The notes: generated from the sequence alone by a model not told the origin. Numbered from the stretch's first letter, positions 14,550-23,278 are shown. The stretch is 31,403 nt of DNA from an uncultured Lachnospiraceae bacterium (GCA_910578115.1 CAJTPO010000054.1:1-31403), one strand, 5' to 3'. Made by a program: numbers and translations.

Positions 14550-15420
14550 TCAGAAAAGCGACAGCTGCTCATACCCTTTGTTTTCCGGAAACTCATGCAG
14601 ATATTCGAACAGCTGTCCCCAGTCGCTCACGATACCGTGCTCTACGCAAAACGCATGAAAATACTGCATCAGCTCTTTTGCCCTGTCGCTGGGGATCTCG
14701 TAGGCATACCCGTATCTGCAGTGATACTTCTCACGCATTCCCGGAAAATGCTTATCCAGAGCGGCATAATAATACTCCCGGTCCCCCTGTCTGAGCGTCA
14801 TTCCCATGCCAAAGCAGATGATCCCGTACACACCGGCCTGCGCACAGTACTCCAAAATTCCCTGAATATTTTCCATTGTATCATTGATATAAGGAAGGAT
14901 CGGCGACAGCCAGACCACCGTAGGAATGCCGTTCTCCTGCATCGTCTTCAGCACTTCAAAACGCCTTCTCGTCGTACATACATTTGGTTCCACAATACGG
15001 CACATCTCCTCATCGTAAGTGGTCAGCGTCATCTGCACCACACATTTTGCCTTGCGGTTGATACTGCAAAGCAGATCCAGATCCCGCAGGATTCTGTCCG
15101 ATTTCGTCTGAATGGCGACCCCGAATCCATAAGCATCGATCAACTCCAGACATCTGCGTGTCAACCGCAGCTGTTCTTCACAGTGCATATAGGAATCGCA
15201 CATGGCCCCCGGTGCCGATCATGCATTTCTTCCTCTTGGAGCGGAGCGCCTGCTCTAACAGCTCCGGCGCATTCTGCTTCACCTCGATATCCTCGAAAAC
15301 ATGGGTAAACTGATAGCAGGCACTGCGGCTGTCACAGTAGATACAGCCATGGGTACAGCCCCGATACAGGTTCATACCGTTATGAGAAGACAGAATCCCC
15401 TTGACCTCCACAAAATGCAT
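14550..15420 (-). pseudogene. Radical SAM protein (spore photoproduct lyase-like family), single-base frameshift
   Basis: The gene is split into two frames. The upstream part (from 15420) has MHFVEVKGILSSHNGMN and the iron-sulfur motif CTHGCIYC (Cys22, Cys26, Cys29). It runs to KKCMIGTGG and then leaves the family sequence. The downstream part resumes with MCDSYMHCEEQLRLTRRCLE and continues to 14550. Removing one G from the run of five (plus-strand C run 15206-15210) restores IGTGAMCDSY, the normal family string, and gives one 289-residue protein (870 bases). The start at 15420 has GGAGG eight bases upstream; 15474 is an alternative. The frameshift may be a real mutation, phase variation in a homopolymer or a sequencing error. 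It lies downstream of the PAP2 gene on the same strand. Confidence 0.85.
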
Positions 15421-15527
15421 CCCCATGTCCTCCACTTCCACGCAGTGCATCCATAAAAAACGAACCTCGCCCATGACCTGTTTGCCGGATCTTCTTCACC
15501 GCCGTAAAAGGCCATAGACCCGGCCGG

Positions 15528-16079
15528 CTACTCAAGTTCCTGTTTTCCTTTCCACAGGCGGTTGACGATGGCTTCCGCACCATAACTGATCAAAATTCCA
15601 CTGATCACCCCGAACAATACATCGCTGGGATAATGTACCCCCACATACAGTCTGGACAACGCGATCAGGATCGCCAGGATCAGAGCCGGAACACCATACC
15701 GCCCCGGCAGCCTGCGAAACATCACGCAGGCAACGGCAAAAGAACACCCAGCGTGCCCTGACGGAAAGGAATAATCTACCGGCTTTCTTACAATGTAAGT
15801 CAGTCCCTCTATCACCTCATAGGGCCTGGTTCTCGCCACCAGATTCTTAAGTATCATATTATTCACCAGCAGCGTTCCGAGAAGCGCCGCCAAAGCCATG
15901 CAGCCTGCCTTCCTCGTCTTCGGTATACACAACAGCAGGATCGTCAGCGCAATCCATACGGCCCCGCCGTTCCCCAGCGTGGTGATCAGCCTTAGAATCG
16001 GCGTCATCACCGGATTTCGCACATTCTCCTGCAGGAATAATAAGATATTGCCATCTAAATCTAATAAAAAATTCAACAT
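15528..16079 (-). CDS. PAP2-family membrane phosphatase
   Basis: This integral membrane phosphatase is 183 residues long. All three motifs of the type 2 phosphatidic acid phosphatase family are present: KNLVARTRP (78-86), PSGH (106-109) and SRLYVGVHYPSD (142-153), including both catalytic histidines. About five hydrophobic helices surround them. Family members remove phosphate from undecaprenyl pyrophosphate (bacitracin resistance, cell wall lipid recycling) or from phosphatidate-type lipids. The sequence cannot separate these, but the short length suits an undecaprenyl pyrophosphate phosphatase. GGGGAAGG sits just before the ATG. The radical SAM gene follows within about 110 bp. Confidence 0.92.
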   Translation of the reverse strand: MLNFLLDLDGNILLFLQENVRNPVMTPILRLITTLGNGGAVWIALTILLLCIPKTRKAGCMALAALLGTLLVNNMILKNLVARTRPYEVIEGLTYIVRKPVDYSFPSGHAGCSFAVACVMFRRLPGRYGVPALILAILIALSRLYVGVHYPSDVLFGVISGILISYGAEAIVNRLWKGKQELE

Positions 16080-16158
16080 AAGCCTTCCCCTGCCTGTTCC
16101 ACATTTCCCTGCATATCTGCTGCCTTCTGCAATACATGCCTTCTTTGTATTCCACTTT

Positions 16159-16186
16159 ATTCTATTTTAACATATCCTCTTTACAA
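16159..16186 (-). promoter_or_regulatory. Promoter of the PAP2 gene
   Basis: On the minus strand TTGTAA and TAGAAT are 16 bp apart, about 80 bp upstream of the PAP2 start. Confidence 0.5.
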
Positions 16187-16261
16187 ATCCTATCTGAAAT
16201 CTATTCTATGTTTCTTCTAAAGACCGTTGCGTTTGGAACCGAGCGGAAGCGTGCGCACCGA

Positions 16262-17548
16262 CTACCCTTTTACCAGCGAGAACACCTGCCGCGCCTTCAT
16301 CGCCACCACAAGTGACGCCACTCCCGCCGCCAGTACCACCACGGCTTCCCGTCCCGCGCACAGTTCAAACAGGAAACCGTACATCGCATTGCCAAGCGGC
16401 TGTGCGCACATGGACAGCATCATGCACACCGAGATCACCTTGCCCACCAGATGCTGCGGCGTCTCCATCTGCACGAAGGCCATGATCTGTACACTGAAAA
16501 TCGTAGCCACCACCATGATCACAAAACAACAGCCCGCCAGGATCAGGTACGCCGCCATTGCAGACTCCGTCAGAAGAAGCGAAAACCCCACCGGAAACAG
16601 ACACATGGCAGCGATCAGAAGCAGATTCCCCACCTTACTGACCTGCAGTTTCTTCGCCAGGATACCGGCGCCAATGCCGCCCACAATACCGCCGGCCGCC
16701 AGTGCGCCCTGCGCATAGCCGTACAGCCTGTTGGCCAGCGATGCCGAGAAGGGCAGTACCTCCGTCACCAGATAAGGCAATCCTATATTGATCAGCGCAG
16801 AGAAAAAGAAATTTACACAGCATACCATCACAAGTCCCTTGCCGATCACCGGCTTTTCCCTGCGGATAAAGTGAAAACTCTCCCGAAGATCCTGCCGCAT
16901 GATCTTCCAGATACTGCCCGCCGTCTCCTGTTTTTTAAAAGGGATTCTGATAAAAATTTCCATCACCGCGGACAGCACGAAGCAGACAAGTCCCACCTCC
17001 AGAATCGGCAGAAGACCGTAAAGGCTGTACAAAACACCGCCCAGCACCGGCCCCAGCAGCGACGCAAAGGAGCTGACCACATTGATGACCGCATTGGCCC
17101 TCATAAACTCTTCCTGCTGCACAAGCGCCGGTATGCTCGCCTGCACCGCCGGCTGATAAGCGCCCGCTATGCCATATAACAGCATCAGTGTCAAGGCCAG
17201 CAGGAACACCAGGTTTACTTTGCCCTGCAGCACCATGAAAGCAAGAATCAGCCCCGCCGTGGTAAAATCAAGCGCCACCATGATATTCCTCTTGTTCACC
17301 CGGTCGGCGATCATCCCGCCCACCGGCGACAGAATGATCATCGGTATAAAGGCACACGCCATCACCGTACCGTACAACGCCGACGAACCCGTCTGATTTA
17401 ATAAGTACAGAGGCAGCGCGAACCGGACGACCGCATTGCCAAACAGGGAGATGATCTGCCCGATCACCACCAGTGTGAAATCCTTCGTAAATAATCTGTT
17501 CTCCATTTTTTCATGTTCCATAAAGTTTTTTTCCATAAAATTTTTCAT
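16262..17548 (-). CDS. MFS transporter (MFS_3 / macrolide-efflux-like)
   Basis: This is a 12-helix major facilitator protein of 428 residues. It begins with a short hydrophilic N-terminus, then FTLVVIGQIISLFGNAVVRFALPLYL. The signature loop between helices 2 and 3 reads GGMIADRVNKRNIM, matching the GxLaDrxxkR pattern. QPAVQASIPALVQQEEFMRANAV is typical of the MFS_3 group that includes EntS and Mef-type efflux proteins. The frame is open to 17701, but AAAGGG before the ATG at 17548 fixes the start. The N-terminus has a curious near-repeat, MKNFMEKNFMEHEKMEN. An efflux role for a drug or siderophore-like compound is likely by family; the substrate is unknown. The gene stands alone. Confidence 0.88.
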   Translation of the reverse strand: MKNFMEKNFMEHEKMENRLFTKDFTLVVIGQIISLFGNAVVRFALPLYLLNQTGSSALYGTVMACAFIPMIILSPVGGMIADRVNKRNIMVALDFTTAGLILAFMVLQGKVNLVFLLALTLMLLYGIAGAYQPAVQASIPALVQQEEFMRANAVINVVSSFASLLGPVLGGVLYSLYGLLPILEVGLVCFVLSAVMEIFIRIPFKKQETAGSIWKIMRQDLRESFHFIRREKPVIGKGLVMVCCVNFFFSALINIGLPYLVTEVLPFSASLANRLYGYAQGALAAGGIVGGIGAGILAKKLQVSKVGNLLLIAAMCLFPVGFSLLLTESAMAAYLILAGCCFVIMVVATIFSVQIMAFVQMETPQHLVGKVISVCMMLSMCAQPLGNAMYGFLFELCAGREAVVVLAAGVASLVVAMKARQVFSLVKG

Positions 17549-17960
17549 GACCCTTTCTTCTTTTTTTATTCGGCCGCCCGGTGACTCTGCCGGAGACCTG
17601 TGCCGGCCGCTTTGTATCATCATAATAAGGCCGGCCCGGTTGCGCGACCAACTCTGGATGTCAAGGCCGCTACTATTGGTTGCGGGCCGCATTTTAAGCA
17701 TATTCTTCCACTCTTAAGAAACCATTAATTATGTCAAAAGTCTATTGATTTTTTCCCTGCAAGGTGTTATATATAATTGCGTATACTTGTGCTTTTTGGG
17801 CCTGTTCATGGCACTGTGCACCGGCAGCAGATCCTGCCGCCAGTGCATGATCTACATGATACAGTACGGAATAGACGGTATAGAGACGGTAACGAACCCC
17901 CATCCATTCTATACAATATAGAATAGACAGTAAATGCGGGTGTTTCGGAATGGAGAGGCA
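17549..17960. other. 412-bp divergent intergenic region between the MFS and trkA genes
   Basis: There is no gene here. Visible structure includes a hairpin-prone stretch (GGCAG/CTGCC inside CACTG/CAGTG, about 17809-17848). There is a TATAAT at about 17772-17777 without a good -35. ATTCTATA-CAA-TATAGAAT (17906-17924) is a perfect 8-bp inverted repeat about 37 bp upstream of the trkA ATG. Near-repeats of the type ACGG(A/T)ATAGA lie just before it. I could not fit a known riboswitch. Confidence 0.5.
17906..17924. promoter_or_regulatory. Perfect inverted repeat just upstream of trkA (candidate operator)
   Basis: ATTCTATA and TATAGAAT flank CAA. The position immediately before the trkA ribosome binding site suggests a regulatory protein site or an RNA hairpin. 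No regulator is known from the window. Confidence 0.5.
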
Positions 17961-19367
17961 ATGTTCAAGCAAAAGAAACCTGTCGAACAGGGATTACAGA
18001 TCATCATCGTCGGCTGCGGCAAAGTCGGACAGACCCTGATCGCCCAGCTGATTAAGGAAGGCCACAATATCACCCTGATCGACAAGAACCAACAAAAAAT
18101 ACAGGAACTGACCAACCTCTATGACGTGATGGGCGTTGTCGGCAACGGCGCCAGCTTCAGCGTCCAGAAAGAGGCAGACATAGACCATACCGATCTGATC
18201 ATCGCGGTCACCGATTCGGATGAATTGAATCTTCTGTGCTGTACCGTGGCGAAGCGTGTCGGCAACTGTTCCGCCATCGCCAGAGTCCGCACGCCGGACT
18301 ACAGCATGGAAGCCAATTACTTAAGAGAACGTCTTGGCCTTGCCATGATCATCAATCCGGAGCTGGAAGCTTCCCGCGAGATGGCGCGTATCCTCTATCT
18401 CCCTACCGCGCTGGAAGTGGACACCTTCGCCCACGGCCAGGCGGAAATGATCAAATTCAAAGTACCGGAAGACAACCTGTTGGACGGCATGATGGTGGCT
18501 GATCTGGGCAAGACCGTGGGCAAAAATATCGCCGACAACGTGCTGATCTGCGCCGTGGAACGGGACAGCGAGATCTACATTCCTTCCGGTAATTTCCGTA
18601 TCCTGCGGGGCGACTGCATCTCCTTCGTCTCCACCAGACGGGATGCCAAATCCTTCCTCGAAAAAATCGGTTTTAAGACTCATGCGGTCAAAAATACCAT
18701 GATCATCGGCGGCGGTAAATCTTCCTATTATCTTGCCTCCCAGCTGCTCCACATGGGCATCTCGGTCAAGATCATCGACAGCAATCCCAAACGCTGTGAA
18801 GAGCTGAGTATCCTGCTGCCCAAGGCCGTTATCATCAACGGCGACGGCACCAGCGAAGAGCTGCTTCGGGAGGAAGGGATCGAATACGTGGAGTCCTTCG
18901 TTCCCCTGACCGGCATCGACGAGGAGAATATCCTTCTGACACTCCATGCCAGACACGTCTCCCATGCCAAAGTCATTACCAAGATCAACCGCACCAACTA
19001 CAAAGGGGTTCTCGGCGGCCTGAACATGGACAGCGTCATCTATCCGCGTTATATCGCTTCGGAGGCGATCGTGGCTTATGTCCGTGCGAAGAAGGCTTCC
19101 ATGAACAGCAGCAATATCGAAACTCTCTACCATATGTTTGATTTCCGCGTGGAAGCCATTGAATTCCGTGTAAAAAGCGAATCGCCCGTGACAGACATTC
19201 CGCTGGCACAGCTTTCCCTGAAAAAGGGCCTGCTGATTTCTTTCATCAACCGCCGGGGCACGATCATCATCCCCAGCGGCCAGGATTCCATTCAGGTCGG
19301 CGACACGGTCATGATCGTGACCACACATACGGGCTTTAAAGTGCTGCAGGATATTTTAAATGACTGA
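17961..19367 (+). CDS. trkA: Trk potassium uptake regulatory subunit TrkA
   Basis: This is the cytoplasmic NAD(H)/ATP-binding gating ring of the Trk potassium channel, 468 residues long. It has the duplicated RCK layout: a first Rossmann domain with GCGKVG (18-23) and the acidic ribose ligand Asp41, a first TrkA_C domain, a second Rossmann domain starting TMIIGGGKSSYY (about 248), and a second TrkA_C domain ending near the C-terminus (GDTVMIVTTHTGFKVLQDIL). The second glycine motif (GGGKSS) is less canonical, which is common for the second half. The frame opens at 17934, but GGAGAGG three bases before the ATG at 17961 marks the start. The membrane subunit TrkH follows 85 bp downstream on the same strand. 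Confidence 0.94.
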   Translation: MFKQKKPVEQGLQIIIVGCGKVGQTLIAQLIKEGHNITLIDKNQQKIQELTNLYDVMGVVGNGASFSVQKEADIDHTDLIIAVTDSDELNLLCCTVAKRVGNCSAIARVRTPDYSMEANYLRERLGLAMIINPELEASREMARILYLPTALEVDTFAHGQAEMIKFKVPEDNLLDGMMVADLGKTVGKNIADNVLICAVERDSEIYIPSGNFRILRGDCISFVSTRRDAKSFLEKIGFKTHAVKNTMIIGGGKSSYYLASQLLHMGISVKIIDSNPKRCEELSILLPKAVIINGDGTSEELLREEGIEYVESFVPLTGIDEENILLTLHARHVSHAKVITKINRTNYKGVLGGLNMDSVIYPRYIASEAIVAYVRAKKASMNSSNIETLYHMFDFRVEAIEFRVKSESPVTDIPLAQLSLKKGLLISFINRRGTIIIPSGQDSIQVGDTVMIVTTHTGFKVLQDILND

Positions 19368-19452
19368 TCCATAAGCCTGCCTGTATCCTGTTTCGCCCAC
19401 GCCCGCGACAGCGGGAAATCAATACGAATCTGAGAATTACACGAGGATAACC

Positions 19453-20958
19453 ATGAACAGTTCGATCATTCGCTATATATTAGGATGTATTCTAAAGACA
19501 GAGGCGGCTCTTATGCTGCTGCCCTGTCTTGTTGCAGTTTTTTATCAGGAAAAAGAAGGACTCTGGTATCTGCCGGCAGCTGCCGGCAGTCTGGTTCTGG
19601 GTGTGTTGATGAGCCTGCGGAAACCGAAAAACAGCGTCTTTTATCTGAAAGAGGGCTGTATCGCCACCGCTTTAAGCTGGATCTTTCTGTGCGTCTTCGG
19701 CGCTATTCCTTTTTACCTGACAGGCGAGATCCCGTCTTTTACGGATGCGCTCTTTGAGACGGTGTCCGGCTTCACTACCACCGGCGCCAGCATCTTAAGC
19801 GACGTGGAAGCGCTCTCCCGCTGCTCCCTGTTCTGGCGCAGCTTTACCCACTGGATCGGCGGCATGGGCGTTCTGGTGTTCCTGCTTGCGATCATTCCCA
19901 TGAGCGGCGGCTCCAACATCAACCTGATGCGTGCGGAAAGCCCGGGTCCCTCAGTGGGCAAGCTGGTTCCGAAGATGAAGGACACCGTGAGGATCCTCTA
20001 TCTGATCTATTCCGGCCTGACCGCAGCGGAGGTCGTTCTTCTGCTGCTCGGCGGCATGCCCTTTTTTGATGCGCTGTGTACCAGTCTCGGTACGGCCGGA
20101 ACCGGCGGCTTCGGCATCAAGAATGACAGTATTGCCGGCTATTCCCCCTATCTGCAGTGGGTCACGACTATATTTATGATATTATTCGGCATCAACTTTA
20201 ATGCCTACTGCCTGCTTTTGTTCCGCAAGATAAAAGACTTTCTCCGCATGGAGGAAGTGCGGTGCTACCTGCTCATTATTTTCGCTTCCGTTGCGTTTAT
20301 TGCCGTTAATATATTAAAGACCTGTACGGGCATTTTCGATGCCGTGACCAAAGCGGCTTTTCAGGTGGCATCCATCATCACCACCACCGGCTTCTCCACC
20401 ACCGATTTTCAGCAGTGGCCGGAGAGCAGCAAGGCGGTCCTGGTGCTTTTGATGTTTGTCGGCGCCTGCGCGGGCAGTACCGGCGGCGGCATCAAGGTAT
20501 CCCGTTTTGTAGTATTGTTCAAGACGGTGCGGAAGGAATTCTTTTCCTACATCCACCCGAAGAGCATCAAGAAGATCAAGATGGACGGCAAGCCCATCGA
20601 CCACGACGTGGTTCGTTCCATCAATGTCTATATGATCACTTTTATGGTTCTTTTTGTAATTTCCGTATTTCTGATCTCCTTCGAGAATACGGATCTGGTG
20701 ACCTCTTTTACCGCTGTGGCGGCCACCATCAACAATATAGGCCCCGGTCTGGAACTGGTGGGGCCTACGGGAAATTTCGGCTTTTTCTCGCCTTTTTCCA
20801 AGTATGTCCTGATGTTTGACATGCTGGCCGGCCGTCTGGAGCTGTTCCCGCTGCTTTTGCTGTTCCATCCGACGATCTGGAAGGATCTGTTCGCCTACAA
20901 GAAGACCGTCTGGAAAGAACATCACAAGGCCAGCCGGTTAAACCGACTGGCGCACTGA
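19453..20958 (+). CDS. trkH: Trk potassium uptake channel subunit TrkH
   Basis: This is the potassium-conducting membrane subunit that pairs with TrkA, 501 residues long. The four pore-loop selectivity segments of the TrkH/KtrB family are visible: TVSGFTTTGAS (about 103), TAGTGGFGI (about 217), ITTTGFSTTD (about 312) and TINNIGPGLE (about 430). Each is followed by a hydrophobic helix. FTHWIGGMGVLVF after the first pore loop and GACAGSTGGGIKVSR after the third are hallmark sequences of the family. GAGGATAACC precedes the ATG. It forms an operon with trkA. No clear terminator was found before the converging glycosylase gene at 21010. Confidence 0.95.
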   Translation: MNSSIIRYILGCILKTEAALMLLPCLVAVFYQEKEGLWYLPAAAGSLVLGVLMSLRKPKNSVFYLKEGCIATALSWIFLCVFGAIPFYLTGEIPSFTDALFETVSGFTTTGASILSDVEALSRCSLFWRSFTHWIGGMGVLVFLLAIIPMSGGSNINLMRAESPGPSVGKLVPKMKDTVRILYLIYSGLTAAEVVLLLLGGMPFFDALCTSLGTAGTGGFGIKNDSIAGYSPYLQWVTTIFMILFGINFNAYCLLLFRKIKDFLRMEEVRCYLLIIFASVAFIAVNILKTCTGIFDAVTKAAFQVASIITTTGFSTTDFQQWPESSKAVLVLLMFVGACAGSTGGGIKVSRFVVLFKTVRKEFFSYIHPKSIKKIKMDGKPIDHDVVRSINVYMITFMVLFVISVFLISFENTDLVTSFTAVAATINNIGPGLELVGPTGNFGFFSPFSKYVLMFDMLAGRLELFPLLLLFHPTIWKDLFAYKKTVWKEHHKASRLNRLAH

Positions 20959-21009
20959 CACCGCCTGACCTTTCCTGTACTACATACAGTATGGCAGTCC
21001 CCTGCTGCC

Positions 21010-21501
21010 TCAGATACCTTCTTTCAGCGGTTCGACGATCACCTTCCAGGCCTCTGTCAGGCGTTCTAATGAGTACCCCGCATTGGCCGGGCTGGTGGAA
21101 GGCAGCAGATACGCCTCCCGCCCGGTAACCGGCAATATATATTTCTGATACAGCTGATTGGCCTTGCCACCGTTTGTATAGATGGCCCGGATGTCCGCAC
21201 CGGAGAGAATGCGCGACAGGTCGTTGGGCTCCACATCCCGGATACTGGCATCCGAAGAACCCGTGATCTCACAGCTGGCGATCACGTCCCAGACTGCGAT
21301 ATGATGTTTCATCAGCATAGCCCTCTTCTGCGGGATATCTTCCGGCACTTTGCATTCCAGCACCTGCGCCAGTACTTTCCAGAAACGGTTCTGCTTATGT
21401 CCGTAGAAAAACTGCATTTCCCGCGACTTGACAGACGGGAAACTGCCCAGAATCAATATTTTAGACTGCGCATCATAAACCGGCTCGATCGTGTGTACCA
21501 T
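21010..21501 (-). CDS. DNA-deoxyinosine glycosylase (uracil-DNA glycosylase family 6, HDG-like)
   Basis: This base-excision repair enzyme would remove hypoxanthine (deaminated adenine) and perhaps uracil from DNA. The uracil-glycosylase fold motifs are present in the form typical of the HDG family: motif 1 LGSFPSVKSRE (18-28), followed by FFYGHKQNRFWKVL, and motif 2 PSTSPANAG (134-142). The length of 163 residues is normal for this compact family. AAAGGATAGAT precedes the ATG. It appears to be a single gene, converging with trkH and downstream of the bactofilin terminator. The functional call rests on motif recognition. Confidence 0.88.
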   Translation of the reverse strand: MVHTIEPVYDAQSKILILGSFPSVKSREMQFFYGHKQNRFWKVLAQVLECKVPEDIPQKRAMLMKHHIAVWDVIASCEITGSSDASIRDVEPNDLSRILSGADIRAIYTNGGKANQLYQKYILPVTGREAYLLPSTSPANAGYSLERLTEAWKVIVEPLKEGI

Positions 21502-21565
21502 ATCTATCCTTTCTCTTAACGGCTCATATCCATGTTATTCCTGTTTCTATTCACCGGAAAAGAAA

Positions 21566-21597
21566 AAGGCGTTTCCGAATTCATCCGTCCACGCCTT
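21566..21597 (-). terminator. Terminator after the bactofilin gene
   Basis: On the minus strand AAGGCGT and ACGCCTT form the outer stem, followed by TTTCTTTT. It lies 28 bp beyond the bactofilin stop. Confidence 0.75.
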
Positions 21598-21624
21598 CCT
21601 TTCCCGATTTTTGTCTGATTATCT

Positions 21625-22059
21625 TTATTTCCTGGCAGGATCATTCTCACCGGCAGTTTCCGTCTGTGTCATGCCAATCTTTTTCACCGGCCCTTCCCCC
21701 TGGGACATCGTACATCTGCCGTCAAAGCTTGCATCCTCATCAATGACAAGAGATCTGGCGGAAATATTACCCACAAGCTTACCTGTGGAAAGCAGCTCCA
21801 GTTTCCCCTGAGCCGCAATATCACCTTCCACCCTGCCGGAAATGATCACGTGCTGCGCGGAAATATTGCCTTTCACATGACCGTTCTTTCCAATGATCAA
21901 TTCCTTCTCACAGGTGCAATTACCGTTAACGGTGCCGTCGATCCTGACAGCCTCGGGCGCCCGCAAATCACCTTCAAACACCGTACCGTCTCCCAGTATT
22001 GTACCTACCTTCACTCTTGCATCCGTATCGGAAGCACTGCTTTTGTTCTTACCCAACAT
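21625..22059 (-). CDS. Bactofilin
   Basis: This is a small polymer-forming cytoskeletal protein of 144 residues. The bactofilin domain (about 17-120) is a right-handed beta helix, visible as repeated short strands with Gly/Val turns: TILGDGTVFEGDLRAPEAVRIDGTVNGNCT, then IGKNGHVKGNISAQHVIISGRVEGDIAAQGKLELLSTGKLVGNISARSLVIDEDASFDGRC. The N-terminal and C-terminal tails are charged and disordered. AAAGGAGG lies six bases before the ATG. It follows the M23-like membrane protein gene on the same strand by 70 bp. Bactofilin and M23-type genes are often paired, and together they shape the cell or place cell-wall enzymes. Confidence 0.93.
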   Translation of the reverse strand: MLGKNKSSASDTDARVKVGTILGDGTVFEGDLRAPEAVRIDGTVNGNCTCEKELIIGKNGHVKGNISAQHVIISGRVEGDIAAQGKLELLSTGKLVGNISARSLVIDEDASFDGRCTMSQGEGPVKKIGMTQTETAGENDPARK

Positions 22060-22129
22060 GATTTTTCCTCCTTTTACATTAACAGATCTGTTTCCATCCC
22101 TGTTACAAACTCTTCTCTGCCGTTACCCC

Positions 22130-22891
22130 TTATCCTTTCGCCTCAAATACCGTAAGCGGATCAATCGCTTCCTCTTCGAACAGAACCTGATAATCCAGCT
22201 GCGTATCATCCGTCAATACCGTCAGCAGGATATCACCAGCCTGCACCTGCGCTCCGACCTGCATCTGAGTCTGTGCCTCCTCGCGGCACATGTAACGCGT
22301 CTTGTAACCGTTATTATGTTCCACTTCAATGATATGTGCATAGGTATCATCCGAGTCCACAGTTACCACCATACCGTCCCCTGTGGCAACCACGTTGCCA
22401 TCCGAGCTGGTATTCAGAGAAAGATACTGCTGCTCTGCGGAATAATTGGACAATACCGTGCTGATGCCCGTATAGGGATATCGCCGCGGTATGGACGTAT
22501 CCTTCTCCGGTGCACTCTCTTCCTCTGTTTCCTCACCTGCGTCTGCAGTAGATTTCTCCTCTTTGACAGTCACTTTCTCCTGCTCCAGTGTTTCCATCTG
22601 CGCTAAAAGCGTTTCCTTCTCCTGCTCCAGCGCCTTTTTCTCCGCCTCCAATGCCACAATCTTCTCTTCCTGCTGTGCCATCTCCCTGCGCACATTCTCC
22701 TGGCGGCTGAACTGATACCCCGTCCAGGCAGCTCCACCGGCAACTGCCAGCAGCACAAAGATCAACAGACACACACACAGCCGGAAAGAAAATCGTGTCA
22801 CATGAAACTGTCTGCTCTTCCCTCCCGTGTTCGGAATCAGAAGCACGGAAAAGGATTCTTTATGTACATGTCTCTGCTTTTGTCGTCTCAT
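22130..22891 (-). CDS. Membrane protein with coiled coil and degenerate M23 (LytM) domain
   Basis: This is a single-pass membrane protein of 253 residues. A basic N-terminus is followed by one transmembrane helix (about 35-57), a strong coiled coil (63-115, Glu/Lys/Gln-rich), an acidic linker, and a LytM-fold domain (about 165-250). The fold is recognisable from ATGDGMVVTVDSDDTYAHII, EVEHNNGYKTRYM and QVGAQVQAGDILLTVL. The zinc and catalytic residues are missing: the YAH motif reads RYM, and the HLHFE motif reads LDYQV. It is therefore probably non-enzymatic, like EnvC-type activators. The start is uncertain; 22891 (GGAGAGG upstream), 22903, or a TTG at 22960 are possible. A TATAAT lies at 22978-22983. 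It is paired with the bactofilin gene. Confidence 0.82.
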   Translation of the reverse strand: MRRQKQRHVHKESFSVLLIPNTGGKSRQFHVTRFSFRLCVCLLIFVLLAVAGGAAWTGYQFSRQENVRREMAQQEEKIVALEAEKKALEQEKETLLAQMETLEQEKVTVKEEKSTADAGEETEEESAPEKDTSIPRRYPYTGISTVLSNYSAEQQYLSLNTSSDGNVVATGDGMVVTVDSDDTYAHIIEVEHNNGYKTRYMCREEAQTQMQVGAQVQAGDILLTVLTDDTQLDYQVLFEEEAIDPLTVFEAKG

Positions 22892-23049
22892 CTTCCTCTC
22901 CATTCCGTCGCAATCACCGCGACACCCCATTATCTTACCAGACTTTCGCTCTTTTTTCAATCCAACTGCTCTTCCAAATTATAAATCTGCCTGCAAATAA
23001 CGCCTTTTTTTACAAAAAACGGTAAGAATAGAAGAATAAAAATCAAGCA

Positions 23050-23083
23050 GCTGCAATTTTTTTCACCACCCCGCAGTCTAATC
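23050..23083 (+). promoter_or_regulatory. ECF-type promoter of sigma locus 2 (shared with locus 1)
   Basis: GCTGCAA is followed after 16 bases by GCAGTCTAATC, matching the blocks and spacing found upstream of the first ECF gene at 9838-9871. A run of seven T also lies inside the spacer in both copies. It is about 195 bp upstream of the sigma start. The rest of the 22892-23278 gap holds the -10 of the M23-like gene and a CATACA/TGTATG inverted repeat near 23218-23237. Confidence 0.7.
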
Positions 23084-23278
23084 AGTGTAAGGTATAGTAA
23101 ACGCCCGGCCGGCGCTGTCACATAATCAACTGACCGAATAGAAAAACGGTCAAACAGATCTGCGCATTTACCGCGCTGAATCGTACCGAAAATATACTGC
23201 CTTCAATATGACAAAGGCATACAAGCCTTCGTGTATGGAAGGTAAGGTTTACTGATCCAAAGAAAGGAGACAAAACAG

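Noticed and set aside
17549..17960. A c-di-AMP (ydaO-type) riboswitch upstream of trkA
   Set aside because: I could not find the conserved sequence blocks of that riboswitch; only short hairpins and an inverted repeat are visible. An Rfam scan would settle it.
18321..19328. A 335-codon minus-strand open frame opposite trkA, and a similar one at 24028-25047 opposite the second anti-sigma gene
   Set aside because: Both are antisense to well-supported genes; their His/Asp/Gly-rich composition is typical of shadow frames.
21466..21474. A further ECF-type -10 block (GCAGTCTAA on the minus strand) near the glycosylase start
   Set aside because: It lies inside the coding sequence and lacks the GCTGYAA block 16 bases upstream, so it is a chance match.
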